64,000 nt of DNA from Gemmatimonadota bacterium (GTDB lineage: Bacteria > Gemmatimonadota > Gemmatimonadetes > Longimicrobiales > Gaopeijiaceae). The notes under the pieces are model-generated. The model had not been told where the DNA came from. It saw only the letters and a list, made by a program, of their open reading frames with translations, and did no database searches. Positions within the stretch are counted from its first letter, which is position 1. Every line of letters begins with the position of its first letter. Where the stretch lies: contig JAQBXY010000006.1 of NCBI GenBank assembly GCA_027623325.1, forward strand, positions 62,001 to 126,000. Reading direction: 5' to 3'. Of the stretch, positions 47,530 to 58,097 are shown piece after piece. A program made the position numbers and the translations under genes.

Positions 47530-47991
47530 GTGACAGAGGGCCCAGCGCGAAAGGTCGTTGCCCGTAACCGGAAGGCGAGGCACGAATTCGAGATCCTCGA
47601 GACCGTCGAGGCGGGCATGGAGTTGAGAGGCCCGGAGGTCAAGTCGATGCGCGCGGGTGGAGTCTCTTTTCAGGACTCCTTTGCCCGGGTCGACGGAGGT
47701 CAGGTCTGGCTTCACAGCCTCCACATCAGCCCCTACGAACAGGCCAATCGGGCTAATGTCGACCCGGTGCGAACTCGACGGTTGCTCCTCAATCGAGGGG
47801 AGATCCGCAAGCTCGCCGTGAAGACCGACGAGAAGGGTCTGACGCTCGTCCCACTGGAGATCTACTTTTCCCGAGGATATGCCAAGGTCACGCTGGGCGT
47901 GGCGCGCGGCAAGAAGCTGTACGACAAGCGCGAGGACCTAAAGCGGCGCCAGCAGGACCGAGACGCGCGCCGGGCCATGGAGAACCATTGA
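47530..47991 (+). CDS. smpB: SsrA-binding protein SmpB
   Basis: VVARNRKARHEFEILETVEAGMELRGPEVKSMRAGGVSFQDSFARV; YAKVTLGVARGKKLYDKREDLKRR. Confidence 0.97.
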   Translation: MTEGPARKVVARNRKARHEFEILETVEAGMELRGPEVKSMRAGGVSFQDSFARVDGGQVWLHSLHISPYEQANRANVDPVRTRRLLLNRGEIRKLAVKTDEKGLTLVPLEIYFSRGYAKVTLGVARGKKLYDKREDLKRRQQDRDARRAMENH

Positions 47992-49298
47992 AGCGTATGC
48001 GACTCACCCTTTTGCTGCTGTTCACGGGATTCCTTCCCGCCTGGGGCGAGGCACAAGACCGCCCCAGCCTGGAGATCGAACGCGCGGAAGGAGTGTCGAC
48101 GCGCACCGCCGTAGATCTCGCTCGCGGGTACGCGGCCGTTCGCCTTTCGCTCCTACAAGAGCTCGGGTGGGCCGTCTCGGAAGAAGAGGGGGCGATCGTG
48201 CTGTCCGCGGCCAGGGAAATCACCATCACCATGCGCCTCGACTCCCCTTTCTTCCGCTGGGACGGAGTCGTTCTCCAGATGGCGGACGTGCCCTACCGAG
48301 CCGGAAACCAGACGTTCATCCCGCTTCAATTCCTGACGGACTTTCTGCCGCGCCGTCTTCCGGGTCTCTACGAGTTCGTGGGAGAGCGCTCATTGCTTCG
48401 GGCGGGCGATTTGGACCTGCTCCGGGAGATGATGATCGAGGATCAAACGCCTGAGATCGCTCGAATCCGAGCCTCGACCGCAGGGCCCATCGCCACGGAG
48501 CCTTCGAGCCCGGCCCCACCCGCTACAGGTTCGGTCAACGTTGAGAGCGCGGCGCCATCCACCTACGATGGGGTGCGACTCGTGGTCATCGATCCCGGGC
48601 ACGGGGGAGCCGACCCCGGTGCGTTGGGCCCGGATGGTATTCGCGAAAAGACGGTGGCCTTGGCGATCGGCTTGAAGCTCGCCGAGAGGCTTCGGGGGTT
48701 GCCGAAACTGGAAGTCCTGCTGCTGCGAGACGACGACACGTTCGTGGACGTTTGGGCGCGCGGCCAGATTGCTACGGATGCGAAAGGTGAGCGACCCGGG
48801 ATCTTCGTCTCGATCCACGCCAACTCCTTCCCGGCGCGGCGAGAGGCGAGCGGCTTCGAGACCTACTTTCTGTCGGATGCGCGCACAGAACATGAGCGAC
48901 GTGTCTCGGCGATCGAGAACGCGTCCCTGAGCATGTCGGGCCAGAACGTCAATCCGGAGCAGATGCAGGATATCGACTTTATTCTGCGCGACCTGAAAAA
49001 CTATGAGCACGCGCACTGGTCGGAGAACCTCGCCAGCCTGATTCAAGACGAGATCGCGGACTTCCACCCGGGCCCCAACCGGGGCGTGAAGCAAGGAGTA
49101 CTCGCTGTGTTGACCAACGCGTTGATGCCGTCGGTGCTCGTGGAGGTCGGGTATCTCTCCAATACCGAAGAGGGCCGGCTCCTAGGTGAGGAGGCGTTCC
49201 ATCAGGACACCGCTGATGCGATCTCCGAGGCGATCGTCCGCTTCTTCGATCGTTATCCGCCGGGCGCCGGGGGCGGAGGATCACGGGAGGACCGTTGA
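47988..49298 (+). CDS. N-acetylmuramoyl-L-alanine amidase (Amidase_3)
   Basis: VVIDPGHGGADPGALGPDGIREKTVALAIGLKLAERL; GIFVSIHANSFPARREASGFETYFL; PSVLVEVGYLSNTEEGRLL. Confidence 0.93.
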   Translation: MKRMRLTLLLLFTGFLPAWGEAQDRPSLEIERAEGVSTRTAVDLARGYAAVRLSLLQELGWAVSEEEGAIVLSAAREITITMRLDSPFFRWDGVVLQMADVPYRAGNQTFIPLQFLTDFLPRRLPGLYEFVGERSLLRAGDLDLLREMMIEDQTPEIARIRASTAGPIATEPSSPAPPATGSVNVESAAPSTYDGVRLVVIDPGHGGADPGALGPDGIREKTVALAIGLKLAERLRGLPKLEVLLLRDDDTFVDVWARGQIATDAKGERPGIFVSIHANSFPARREASGFETYFLSDARTEHERRVSAIENASLSMSGQNVNPEQMQDIDFILRDLKNYEHAHWSENLASLIQDEIADFHPGPNRGVKQGVLAVLTNALMPSVLVEVGYLSNTEEGRLLGEEAFHQDTADAISEAIVRFFDRYPPGAGGGGSREDR

Positions 49299-50626
49299 GA
49301 TCAGTCGGCGTCACGATCGCCGGTTGCCTGCTCGTTCTTTCGGGCTGTTCCTATCACAACGTGGTCCACAACGCGGCGGGCCTCTACGCTGAAGCGGAGG
49401 CGCACCGCCGCGCCGGACGTGACTCTGTTGCTCATGTCCAGTATTCACTCGTCATCGAAAAGACGGGGCAGGCCTTCCGGGCTCGGCCGGACAGCGAGTG
49501 GGCAGGGGAGGCCCTCTTCCTGCTCGCTCGTTCTCGACTGCGAGTGGGAGACCTTCGAGCAGCGGATGCGGCACTCTCGGAAGCACGCCACCGAACGCAA
49601 CATCCTGCCCTCCGAGCGGAGATTCTCGTCTATCAGGCGATTGTACAGTTCGAGGCCGGTGACAGGAACGGTGCCTTGGAGCGGGCCAATGAAGCCCTCG
49701 AGGGTCCCATCAAGGGTGAAGCTCTAGCCGAGGCGCACCTGCTCCGGGGTCGCCTGCTCCTCGGGCGCCGACTGACGGATCAGGGTTGGTGGGACCTCGA
49801 TCGAGCGAGCGAAGCGTACGAGCCGCTTCGGGTCGAGGCCGACCTGGATCGCCTGAGGTTCGGCGTGCGCCATGACGATCGATCGAGGGCGCGATGGGCG
49901 CTCGAGGGGCTGCTTGCCCACGCCGAGGCCGGTCCTCGAACTGACACGATCGTGGCACTCGTCGGCCAAGCAACGGCTCGATGGGGAGCGAGTGAGGCGG
50001 CTCGGTTACTTGCCGGCGCCGACTCCTCTACGTGGGATCGGACTGCGCGAGGACGGATCGCTCTCGAGCGGGCGCGTCTGTTGGACCTGGGTGGTGACAC
50101 GATCGCAGCGGCGGCTCAGGCTTGGAGTATCGCAAGGGGTCTGGGGCAGTCTGCCGCCGAAGCCCGACTGCTGATTTCATCCTGGCGCCTGACGAGGTCC
50201 CGTGATCTCAGAGAGGCCTTCGCGGTTCGCGCGATCCTCCTCCCGGCGGGTGGCGATCCGCGCGTGGCGCAGACATTGGAGTCGATCGAGCTCCTCGAGC
50301 ACTTTACGACGGTGGGCCTGAACGAAGCCCTCGGGTGGTTCGCCGCAGCGGAGGTGGCGCGAGACCAGCTGGGAGCTGTGCATCTCGCTCGGGGCTTCTT
50401 CCTCGCCTATGCGGATGGTGCGCCGGCGGACCCCTGGGCTCCCAAGGCCTTGTTGGCCGCGCTTGAGGTGTCGTCGGCGGAGGGTGATCGATCATGGCTT
50501 CGCGGCCGGCTGGAGGCACACGCGCGCAGCCCTTACGTTCTGGCCGCGTTCGGTGGGCCCGCCGCCGGATTCGAAGAGCTCGAGGAGGAATTGGACGTGC
50601 GGCTGAGAGAACTCACACGCAGATGA
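49295..50626 (+). CDS. TPR-like lipoprotein, hypothetical
   Basis: MRSVGVTIAGCLLVLSGCSYHN lipobox; helical repeat composition; 4-bp overlaps with neighbours. Confidence 0.7.
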   Translation: MRSVGVTIAGCLLVLSGCSYHNVVHNAAGLYAEAEAHRRAGRDSVAHVQYSLVIEKTGQAFRARPDSEWAGEALFLLARSRLRVGDLRAADAALSEARHRTQHPALRAEILVYQAIVQFEAGDRNGALERANEALEGPIKGEALAEAHLLRGRLLLGRRLTDQGWWDLDRASEAYEPLRVEADLDRLRFGVRHDDRSRARWALEGLLAHAEAGPRTDTIVALVGQATARWGASEAARLLAGADSSTWDRTARGRIALERARLLDLGGDTIAAAAQAWSIARGLGQSAAEARLLISSWRLTRSRDLREAFAVRAILLPAGGDPRVAQTLESIELLEHFTTVGLNEALGWFAAAEVARDQLGAVHLARGFFLAYADGAPADPWAPKALLAALEVSSAEGDRSWLRGRLEAHARSPYVLAAFGGPAAGFEELEEELDVRLRELTRR

Positions 50627-51546
50627 AGCTTGCCACCACCGTATTCGGACACGAGTTCCAGAACCCGATTCTGCTGGCCGCCGGCACCTGCGGCTTCGGC
50701 CAGGAGCTGGAGGAGGTGCTCGACGTCGAGGAGCTGGGAGGCTTCGTGACCAAGTCCGTGACCGTAGAGCCGCGGAGCGGCAATCCAGCTCCTCGCGTCA
50801 CTGAATTCGGCGCGGGCATGTTGAACTCGGTCGGACTCGCCAATCCGGGATTGATCCGAACCCGTTCCGAGAAACTTCCGTGGCTGGCGAGTCATGTGCG
50901 AAGAGCGCGAGTCTTCGTCAGCGTCGCAGGGCACACGGTGGAGGAGTTCTTCCAGCTCCTGGAAGGCCTCGACGGAGCTGACGGCTTCCTGGGTTTCGAA
51001 CTCAATCTCTCTTGCCCGAACGACAACAATCGTGGTGGCCCGCCCTTCGCGCTCGATCCAGAGGCTGTGTCCGTGATCGTGTCCGGGTGCCGAGCGCGCA
51101 CCCAGCGCCCATTGCTCGCGAAGCTCGCGCCGAACGACCCCGATGTGGGCTCGACGGCTCGACTCGCGACTGAGGCGGGCGTCGATGGAATAACGCTCGT
51201 GAATACCTTGCCGGGATTGTTGCTGCGCGCAGGGTCGGGCGAGACCGAATTGGGTGCCGGTCAGGGAGGAATGAGCGGGCCCGGGCTGCGCCCGGCCGGC
51301 TTGCGGGCGGTTCGAGAGGCCCGGGCCCACACCGATGTGCCGCTCCTCGGAGTCGGGGGCGTGCTCGCCCCGCAGGATGCGGTGGCCTATGCACGGGCGG
51401 GGGCGAATCTTGTTCAGATGGGGACGGCGTCGTTCGCCGCCCCGCGCGCGAGTGCCGCAGTCATTCGGGGCCTGAAACGATGGGGCGCCCGGCAGGGGGT
51501 TGCCTCCTGGGACGACCTTCAGCCCTCGAGGGGAGTGGCGATATGA
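50623..51546 (+). CDS. pyrD: Dihydroorotate dehydrogenase (class 1B-like)
   Basis: FQNPILLAAGTCGFGQELEEVLDVEELGGFVTKSVTVEPRSGNPAPRVTEFGAGMLNSVGLANPG; FELNLSCPN; GMSGPGLRPAGLRAVREA. Confidence 0.95.
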   Translation: MKLATTVFGHEFQNPILLAAGTCGFGQELEEVLDVEELGGFVTKSVTVEPRSGNPAPRVTEFGAGMLNSVGLANPGLIRTRSEKLPWLASHVRRARVFVSVAGHTVEEFFQLLEGLDGADGFLGFELNLSCPNDNNRGGPPFALDPEAVSVIVSGCRARTQRPLLAKLAPNDPDVGSTARLATEAGVDGITLVNTLPGLLLRAGSGETELGAGQGGMSGPGLRPAGLRAVREARAHTDVPLLGVGGVLAPQDAVAYARAGANLVQMGTASFAAPRASAAVIRGLKRWGARQGVASWDDLQPSRGVAI

Positions 51547-52244
51547 GCCGAGTGATCGTGCCGCTCGATGTGATCTCATCAGGAGAAGCCCTGGCTCTGG
51601 TTGATTTGCTCGGAGACCGCTGCGACTTCTACAAGGTCGGGTTCGAGCTGTATACCCGTACGGGCCCTGACGTGGTTCGAGAGCTGATCGCGAGGGGGAA
51701 GAGGGTCTTCCTCGACATCAAACTGCATGATATTCCCAACACCGTGGCCGGAGCGGTCCGGGCTGCGTCTGACCTGGGCGTCGACTTGCTGACCGTTCAT
51801 GCGGCGGGCGGTCCAACCATGCTCGATGCTGCGGCGAAGGCCGCATCGGGTGACCTGCGTCTCCTTGCGGTAACCGTCCTGACTTCGCTGAGCCCGGACG
51901 AAATGGGTACGGTCTGGGACCGTGAGATCCGGTCCGTTCGCGAAGAGGTGGGAAGACTCGCACTCATGGCTCGCGATCGGAACATGGACGGAGTGGTCGC
52001 CTCGGCCCTGGAAACATCCTGGATTCGTGGTCAAGTCGGGGACGATTTCCTGATCGTCACGCCGGGCATTCGTCCTGCGGGTGCGGACCGGGAAGATCAG
52101 AATCGGGTAGCCACGCCCTCGGAGGCTGTCCGTGCCGGTGCCGATTACCTGGTGATCGGTCGCCCGATTACCGCCTCGGACGACCCGGCGGGAGCGCTCT
52201 CCGCCATCCAGGATGAGATCGAACAAGCGGAACAAGCACGCTGA
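51543..52244 (+). CDS. pyrF: Orotidine-5'-phosphate decarboxylase
   Basis: FYKVGFELYTRTGPDVVRELIARGKRVFLDIKLHDIPNTVAGAV; TPGIRPAGADREDQNRVATPSEAVRAGADYLVIGRPIT. Confidence 0.96.
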   Translation: MSRVIVPLDVISSGEALALVDLLGDRCDFYKVGFELYTRTGPDVVRELIARGKRVFLDIKLHDIPNTVAGAVRAASDLGVDLLTVHAAGGPTMLDAAAKAASGDLRLLAVTVLTSLSPDEMGTVWDREIRSVREEVGRLALMARDRNMDGVVASALETSWIRGQVGDDFLIVTPGIRPAGADREDQNRVATPSEAVRAGADYLVIGRPITASDDPAGALSAIQDEIEQAEQAR

Positions 52245-52275
52245 CACCAGTTCAACACTGATCGATGGGGCCCGG

Positions 52276-53709
52276 ATGCCACTGAAGGTCTACAACACAG
52301 CAACCCGTTCGCTCGATCTCTTTGTCCCCCTCGAGGAGGGGCGAGCGAAGGTCTACGCGTGTGGCCCGACGATCTACGATCACGCCCACATCGGAAACTT
52401 CCGGGCGTTCCTCTTCTACGATCTGGTACACCGGTACCTGGAGTGGAAAGGCTACGAGGTCCGGTTCGTCATGAACTTGACCGACGTCGACGACAAGACA
52501 ATCAAGGGGGCGGTCGCGGCCGGTTCTTCCGTCGGTGAATTCACCCGCCAGTTCGGTGACCTGTTTCTTGCGGATTGTGCAACCTTGGGCATCGTCCCCG
52601 TCGATCGTTATCCGCGTGCTACGGACTATATCGGGCCGATGATTGACTTCATCGGCCGGCTCATCGAGTCGGGGCATGCGTACCAAGCGGACGACGGCGC
52701 GGTGTACTACTCCATTGCCAGCTTCGAGCGATACGGAAAGCTCAAGGGAATCGACCTGGATTCGCTGAAGGTCGGAGCGAGAGTGTCCCACGACGAATAC
52801 GAGAAGGAGGACGCTCGAGACTTTGCCCTGTGGAAGGTGGCGAGCGAGGAGGACGAAGTCGCCAGCGCTGCGTGGGACTCACCTTGGGGCCGGGGGCGTC
52901 CGGGATGGCACCTCGAGTGCTCCGTGATGAGCGTCACGGAGCTCGGCGACACGCTGGATATGCATCTCGGAGGGGAGGATCTCGTTTTTCCGCATCATGA
53001 GAACGAGATCGCCCAGTCGGAAGCCGCTACGGGCAAGCCCTTTTCGCGGAACTGGCTGCATGTGAAGCATCTCCAGCTCGAGGGGCGCAAGATGTCGAAG
53101 TCTCTCGGCAACTTCATCACGGTGCGGGAGCTTCTTGAAGAGGGCTTCGGTCCGGCGTCGATTCGGCATCAACTCCTCGGGGCTCACTACCGGAGTGAAC
53201 TCAACTTCACACGGGAAGGACTCAACGCCTCGAAGAGTGCCGTGCAGCGTCTCGTGGACTTCGATGATCGGGTGCGTGCCCTTCCGACCGGACAGGCGGC
53301 AACGGCGACTGATCTCCAGACTATATCCGAGACTGCGCTCGATGCGTTCGCTGCCGCCATGGACGACGACTTCAATACCTCCGACGCCTTGGCGGCCCTA
53401 TTCATGTTCGTATCCCGTGCCAACGCGGCCTTCGATGCGGCTGATGTCGTTCTGGAGAGCGATCGCAACGCGGTGCGCGAGGTTCTCGGTTCCATGGATC
53501 GGGTTCTCGGTCTCCTTGAAGTGGCGCGCGCGTCCCGTGCCGTCGACGACGACCTCGCCCTCTGGGTTGACCTGAAGATTCAGGAGAGGGCCGACGCCCG
53601 CGCTCGTCGGGATTTCGCCGCCGCGGACGGTATTCGCGACGAGCTCTCGGCCCGCAACATCGTCCTGGAGGACGGGGCCGGGGGGACTCGATGGAAGGTC
53701 GTAGACTGA
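52276..53709 (+). CDS. cysS: Cysteinyl-tRNA synthetase
   Basis: VYACGPTIYDHAHIGNFRAFLFYDLVHRYLEWKGYEVRFVMNLTDVDDKTI; HLGGEDLVFPHHENEIAQSEAATGKPF; KMSKSLGNF. Confidence 0.97.
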   Translation: MPLKVYNTATRSLDLFVPLEEGRAKVYACGPTIYDHAHIGNFRAFLFYDLVHRYLEWKGYEVRFVMNLTDVDDKTIKGAVAAGSSVGEFTRQFGDLFLADCATLGIVPVDRYPRATDYIGPMIDFIGRLIESGHAYQADDGAVYYSIASFERYGKLKGIDLDSLKVGARVSHDEYEKEDARDFALWKVASEEDEVASAAWDSPWGRGRPGWHLECSVMSVTELGDTLDMHLGGEDLVFPHHENEIAQSEAATGKPFSRNWLHVKHLQLEGRKMSKSLGNFITVRELLEEGFGPASIRHQLLGAHYRSELNFTREGLNASKSAVQRLVDFDDRVRALPTGQAATATDLQTISETALDAFAAAMDDDFNTSDALAALFMFVSRANAAFDAADVVLESDRNAVREVLGSMDRVLGLLEVARASRAVDDDLALWVDLKIQERADARARRDFAAADGIRDELSARNIVLEDGAGGTRWKVVD

Positions 53710-53734
53710 GCGATGGTCCGCGGTCGGGGGCGTA

Positions 53735-53969
53735 TTGATGGCCGCTTCGCCGGACCGGGGGGTTATCGAAGAGGTTCGTCGCCGTCGGGTGCTGAAGGTG
53801 GTCGCGGCCTACCTGGGGCTCGCCTTCGGCGGCTTTGAAGGCGTCCTCCTCCTCGCCCAGGTCCTGCCGGAACTCGGACGACGCATTGGAGGCGCCACGC
53901 CGGACGTGGATGCTCTTGACGCTCATGGGCGTTGCGGCAGGTGCCCGCATGCAGATCTTCCGTCACTGA
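53735..53969 (+). pseudogene. Frameshifted remnant of a membrane-anchored regulator-type protein N-terminus
   Basis: VIEEVRRRRVLKVVAAYLGLAFGGFEGVLLLAQVLPELG, then a +1 frame continues with RRTWMLLTLMGVAAGARMQIFRH-stop, resembling the second TM of the RRR+V..VAAY family; truncated just before tRNA-Thr. Confidence 0.5.
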
Positions 53970-53996
53970 CCGCGATCGTTAGTTTTTCGGCGTCAC

Positions 53997-54069
53997 GCTG
54001 GCGTAGCTCAATTGGTAGAGCAGCTGATTTGTAATCAGCAGGTTGGGGGTTCAAGTCCCTTCGCCAGCT
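53997..54069 (+). tRNA. tRNA-Thr(TGT)
   Basis: Acceptor GCTGGCG/CGCCAGC; anticodon arm CTGAT-TTGTAA-TCAG region gives TGT; T arm GGTTCAAGTCCC. Confidence 0.95.
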
Positions 54070-54188
54070 TCCTGGGAACCGTGTGGGAACGTGCGTTTCG
54101 AGCCTTCAAAAGGCCCTGAAATCACAGAGGTTTCGACCCTTTACGCCTCCCTGACCGCCGGTTACCTTTCATAGCTCGTTCGTAAAGC

Positions 54189-54222
54189 AGCCGCTCCTAC
54201 TATTACGGGGCGGCTCTTTTCC
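54189..54222 (+). terminator. Intrinsic terminator between tRNA-Thr and tRNA-Tyr
   Basis: AGCCGCTCC-TACTATTAC-GGGGCGGCT then CTTTTCC. Confidence 0.7.
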
Positions 54223-54287
54223 ACGTTCGGAGGATCGTGGTTGAGTCGGTCGAGCGTTCCGCGGCAGCGCTTTCGGGAACGGCATCA

Positions 54288-54369
54288 GGTGGGGTACCGA
54301 AGCGGTCAAACGGGGCAGACTGTAAATCTGCTGGCATAGCCTTCGGAGGTTCGAATCCTCCCCCCACCA
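54288..54369 (+). tRNA. tRNA-Tyr(GTA)
   Basis: GGTGGGG/CCCCACC acceptor, long variable arm, anticodon arm CAGACTGTAAATCTG. Confidence 0.95.
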
Positions 54370-54389
54370 TAGAAGAAAAGATTTTCGAG

Positions 54390-54463
54390 GCGGGAGTAGC
54401 TCAGTTGGCTAGAGCATCAGCCTTCCAAGCTGAGGGTCGCGGGTTCGAGTCCCGTCTCCCGCT
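54390..54463 (+). tRNA. tRNA-Gly(TCC)
   Basis: GCGGGAG/CTCCCGC acceptor, anticodon arm CAGCCTTCCAAGCTG, GGTTCGAGTCC. Confidence 0.95.
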
Positions 54464-54491
54464 CTGCAGGGCCCGGCGGGAGCCGGAGCGC

Positions 54492-54563
<72 letters not shown>

Positions 54564-54634
54564 TGTACGTGAAGTTTCGTCGCGGGGCACTACGTCCCGT
54601 CTTGCGGAATCCTAAGGATCAGAAGAGGACAGCG

Positions 54635-55825
<1,191 letters not shown>

Positions 55826-55840
55826 TTGAAGCGTAGAGGG

Positions 55841-55918
55841 GGCGCGTGAGCGCTGTCTCTCTCCGCGACTTGGACGGCACCAGCCGTAGAGTCGCTCCGA
55901 GAGACATGGCTCACGGCC
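55841..55918 (+). ncRNA. Long near-continuous hairpin between tuf and rpmG
   Basis: Nested pairs CGTGAGC/GCTCACG, TGTCTCTC/GAGAGACA, GCGACT/AGTCGC, ACGGC/GCCGT capped by ACCA. Confidence 0.6.
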
Positions 55919-55968
55919 ACGGCAGCGTGACACAGTAGCAACACAGCAGGGCGCCACAGGAGGCTTTG

Positions 55969-56121
55969 ATGCCGCGCGATAAAGTGATTCTCGCCTGTCA
56001 GGACTGTCAGGAGAGGAACTACAATACGATGAAGAACAAAAGGCTTCACCCTGAGCGGGTTGAGTACCGCAAGTATTGCCCGCGTTGTCGCACGCACCAG
56101 ACGCACAAGGAAACCAAGTAG
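55969..56121 (+). CDS. rpmG: 50S ribosomal protein L33 (four-Cys form)
   Basis: [50 protein letters not shown]; 50 aa, below the ORF-track length cutoff. Confidence 0.95.
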   Translation: MPRDKVILACQDCQERNYNTMKNKRLHPERVEYRKYCPRCRTHQTHKETK

Positions 56122-56333
56122 TGTCGGCTGTCGAGCGGCTCAAGGACACGCGGACGTTCATTGAGGAGTGCTGGATCGAACTCCAAAAGGTGACGTGGCC
56201 GGATCAGGATCAGCTCCGCAGCGCGACGCTGGTGGTGATCCTGTTCACGATCGTCATTTCGGCAATCATCTGGCTTATGGATAAGAGTGTGAGCTGGGTT
56301 ATCGGGTCCATCATGGGCCTATTCGGGGCTTAG
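56121..56333 (+). CDS. secE: Preprotein translocase subunit SecE (GTG start)
   Basis: IEECWIELQKVTWPDQDQLRSATLVVILFTIVISAIIWLMD. Confidence 0.95.
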   Translation: MSAVERLKDTRTFIEECWIELQKVTWPDQDQLRSATLVVILFTIVISAIIWLMDKSVSWVIGSIMGLFGA

Positions 56334-56334
56334 G

Positions 56335-56886
56335 GTGACGACGATGGCTGACACTCACTGGTACGCGGTTCAGACCTATTCCGGGCACGAGAATAAGGTC
56401 CAGAAGCTGATTCAGCGGAAAATCGAGGACGAGCCAGGTGATGAGGAGCAAGGCGAGATCCTCGAGGTGTTGGTGCCGACTCAGGAAGTCATGGAGATCC
56501 GCAACGGGAAGCGGGTGACTGTCACGCGGCGGCTGTATCCCGGGTACGTGTTGGTGCACATGGCCATGAATGAGCGGACCACGCACGTGATCAACAACGT
56601 GCAAGGAGTCATCAAATTCGTGGGATCGGGGCAGTCGCCACAGCCTCTTCGCGAAGAGGAGATCAACAAGATCCTCGGTGTGGAGGTGGCAGCCGAGGAG
56701 AAGGCGCAGGCTGAGATCCCGTTCCATGTCGGCCAAGTGGTCGAAGTTACGAAGGGACCGTTCACGGACTTCAGTGGAACGGTGCAGGACGTTTACCCGG
56801 ACAAGGGCAAAGTGAAGGTCGAGGTGGCGCTCTTTGGGCGGCCGACCTCGGTTGAACTCGACTATACGGACCTGAAGGGATACTAG
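56335..56886 (+). CDS. nusG: Transcription termination/antitermination factor NusG
   Basis: HWYAVQTYSGHENKVQKLIQRKIE; LYPGYVLVHMAMNERTTHVI; VGQVVEVTKGPFTDFSGTVQDVYPDKGKVKVEVALFGRPTSVEL. Confidence 0.97.
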   Translation: MTTMADTHWYAVQTYSGHENKVQKLIQRKIEDEPGDEEQGEILEVLVPTQEVMEIRNGKRVTVTRRLYPGYVLVHMAMNERTTHVINNVQGVIKFVGSGQSPQPLREEEINKILGVEVAAEEKAQAEIPFHVGQVVEVTKGPFTDFSGTVQDVYPDKGKVKVEVALFGRPTSVELDYTDLKGY

Positions 56887-56889
56887 GGC

Positions 56890-57315
56890 ATGGCTAAGAA
56901 GGTAATCGGGTTCATCAAGCTCCATGTGACGGGCGGGCAGGCCAATCCAGCCCCCCCGGTGGGCCCCGCGCTGGGTCAGCACGGCGTCAACATCATGGAG
57001 TTTTGCAAGCAGTTCAATGCGAGGACCCAAGACAAACACGGCATCACCACGCCGGTGGAAATCACGGTCTTCGCGGATCGCTCTTTCACGTTCATCACCA
57101 AGACGCCTCCCGCAGCAGTGCTGATCAAGCGGGCGGTAGGGCTTCCCAAGGGCTCGCCGGTGCCGAACCGTGACAAAGTGGGCAAGATCACTCGGGCGCA
57201 GTTGACCGAGATCGCTCACACCAAGATGGAAGACCTCAACGCGAACGACCTCGACTCTGCGATCGACATGATCGCGGGAACGGCTCGTTCGATGGGGATT
57301 GTCGTAGAAGGATAG
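56890..57315 (+). CDS. rplK: 50S ribosomal protein L11
   Basis: [45 protein letters not shown]. Confidence 0.98.
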   Translation: MAKKVIGFIKLHVTGGQANPAPPVGPALGQHGVNIMEFCKQFNARTQDKHGITTPVEITVFADRSFTFITKTPPAAVLIKRAVGLPKGSPVPNRDKVGKITRAQLTEIAHTKMEDLNANDLDSAIDMIAGTARSMGIVVEG

Positions 57316-57345
57316 CTTTCCGGGGTTTGACCCCGGGCCCGTGCA

Positions 57346-57401
57346 CCACCGACTGAGAGCCGTCAGCGGTGGGAGGGTTTACGAACCGGCTCGATGACAG
57401 G
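57346..57401 (+). promoter_or_regulatory. Candidate L1 autoregulatory leader between rplK and rplA
   Basis: GGTGGGAGG (57368-57376) followed by UACG-capped hairpin GGTT-TACG-AACC and CGATGA; first half of motif also sequestered by hairpin 57346-57372. Confidence 0.45.
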
Positions 57402-58097
57402 ATGCCAAAAACAGGTAAGCGTTACTCTGCCGCGCGCTCGAGCGTGCCGGCGGGTACTAAGTTGCCTCCGGAGGAGGCGGTGAAGCTCGTAAAGGAGCTC
57501 GCCTCTGCGAAGTTCGACGAATCCGTCGATGTCGCGACTCGTCTCGGAGTGGATCCGCGAAAGGCGGACCAACTCGTTCGGGGTACTGTGGTGCTCCCCC
57601 ACGGAACAGGTAAGGCTGTCCGTGTTCTTGTGATCGCACAGGGCGAAAAGCAAGCGGAGGCCACTGCGGCTGGAGCCGACTACGTCGGCGTCGAGTTCGT
57701 CGAGAAGATCCAGGCTGGATGGCTCGACTTCGATGTCTGCGTTGTCACGCCTGACCTCATGGGTAAGGTGGGGCCGCTCGGACGTCTGCTCGGCCCACGC
57801 GGCCTCATGCCGACGCCGAAGGCGGGAACGGTGACGTTCGATATCGGGCGTGCCGTTCAGGAGATCAAGGCGGGTAAGATCGAGTTCCGGGTGGACAAGA
57901 CCGGAAACGTCCACGCGCCGATCGGGAAGGTCTCCTTCACTGAGGAACAGCTCAGCGAGAACCTGAACGCCTTCATGGACCAGATTGTTCGAGCCAAGCC
58001 CTCGGGCGCAAAGGGTACGTACCTCCGGAGCGTCACCGTCTCCAGCACGATGGGGCCGGGCGTGGCTATCGACCTGAACCAATACAGGAGAGCCTAG
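57402..58097 (+). CDS. rplA: 50S ribosomal protein L1
   Basis: [11 protein letters not shown]...[57 protein letters not shown]. Confidence 0.98.
   Translation: MPKTGKRYSAARSSVPAGTKLPPEEAVKLVKELASAKFDESVDVATRLGVDPRKADQLVRGTVVLPHGTGKAVRVLVIAQGEKQAEATAAGADYVGVEFVEKIQAGWLDFDVCVVTPDLMGKVGPLGRLLGPRGLMPTPKAGTVTFDIGRAVQEIKAGKIEFRVDKTGNVHAPIGKVSFTEEQLSENLNAFMDQIVRAKPSGAKGTYLRSVTVSSTMGPGVAIDLNQYRRA

Noticed and set aside
55826-55968. tRNA-Trp between tuf and secE, as found in many bacteria
   Set aside because: No T-arm GGTTCRA, no CCA anticodon loop and no matching acceptor ends; the sequence folds as one long hairpin
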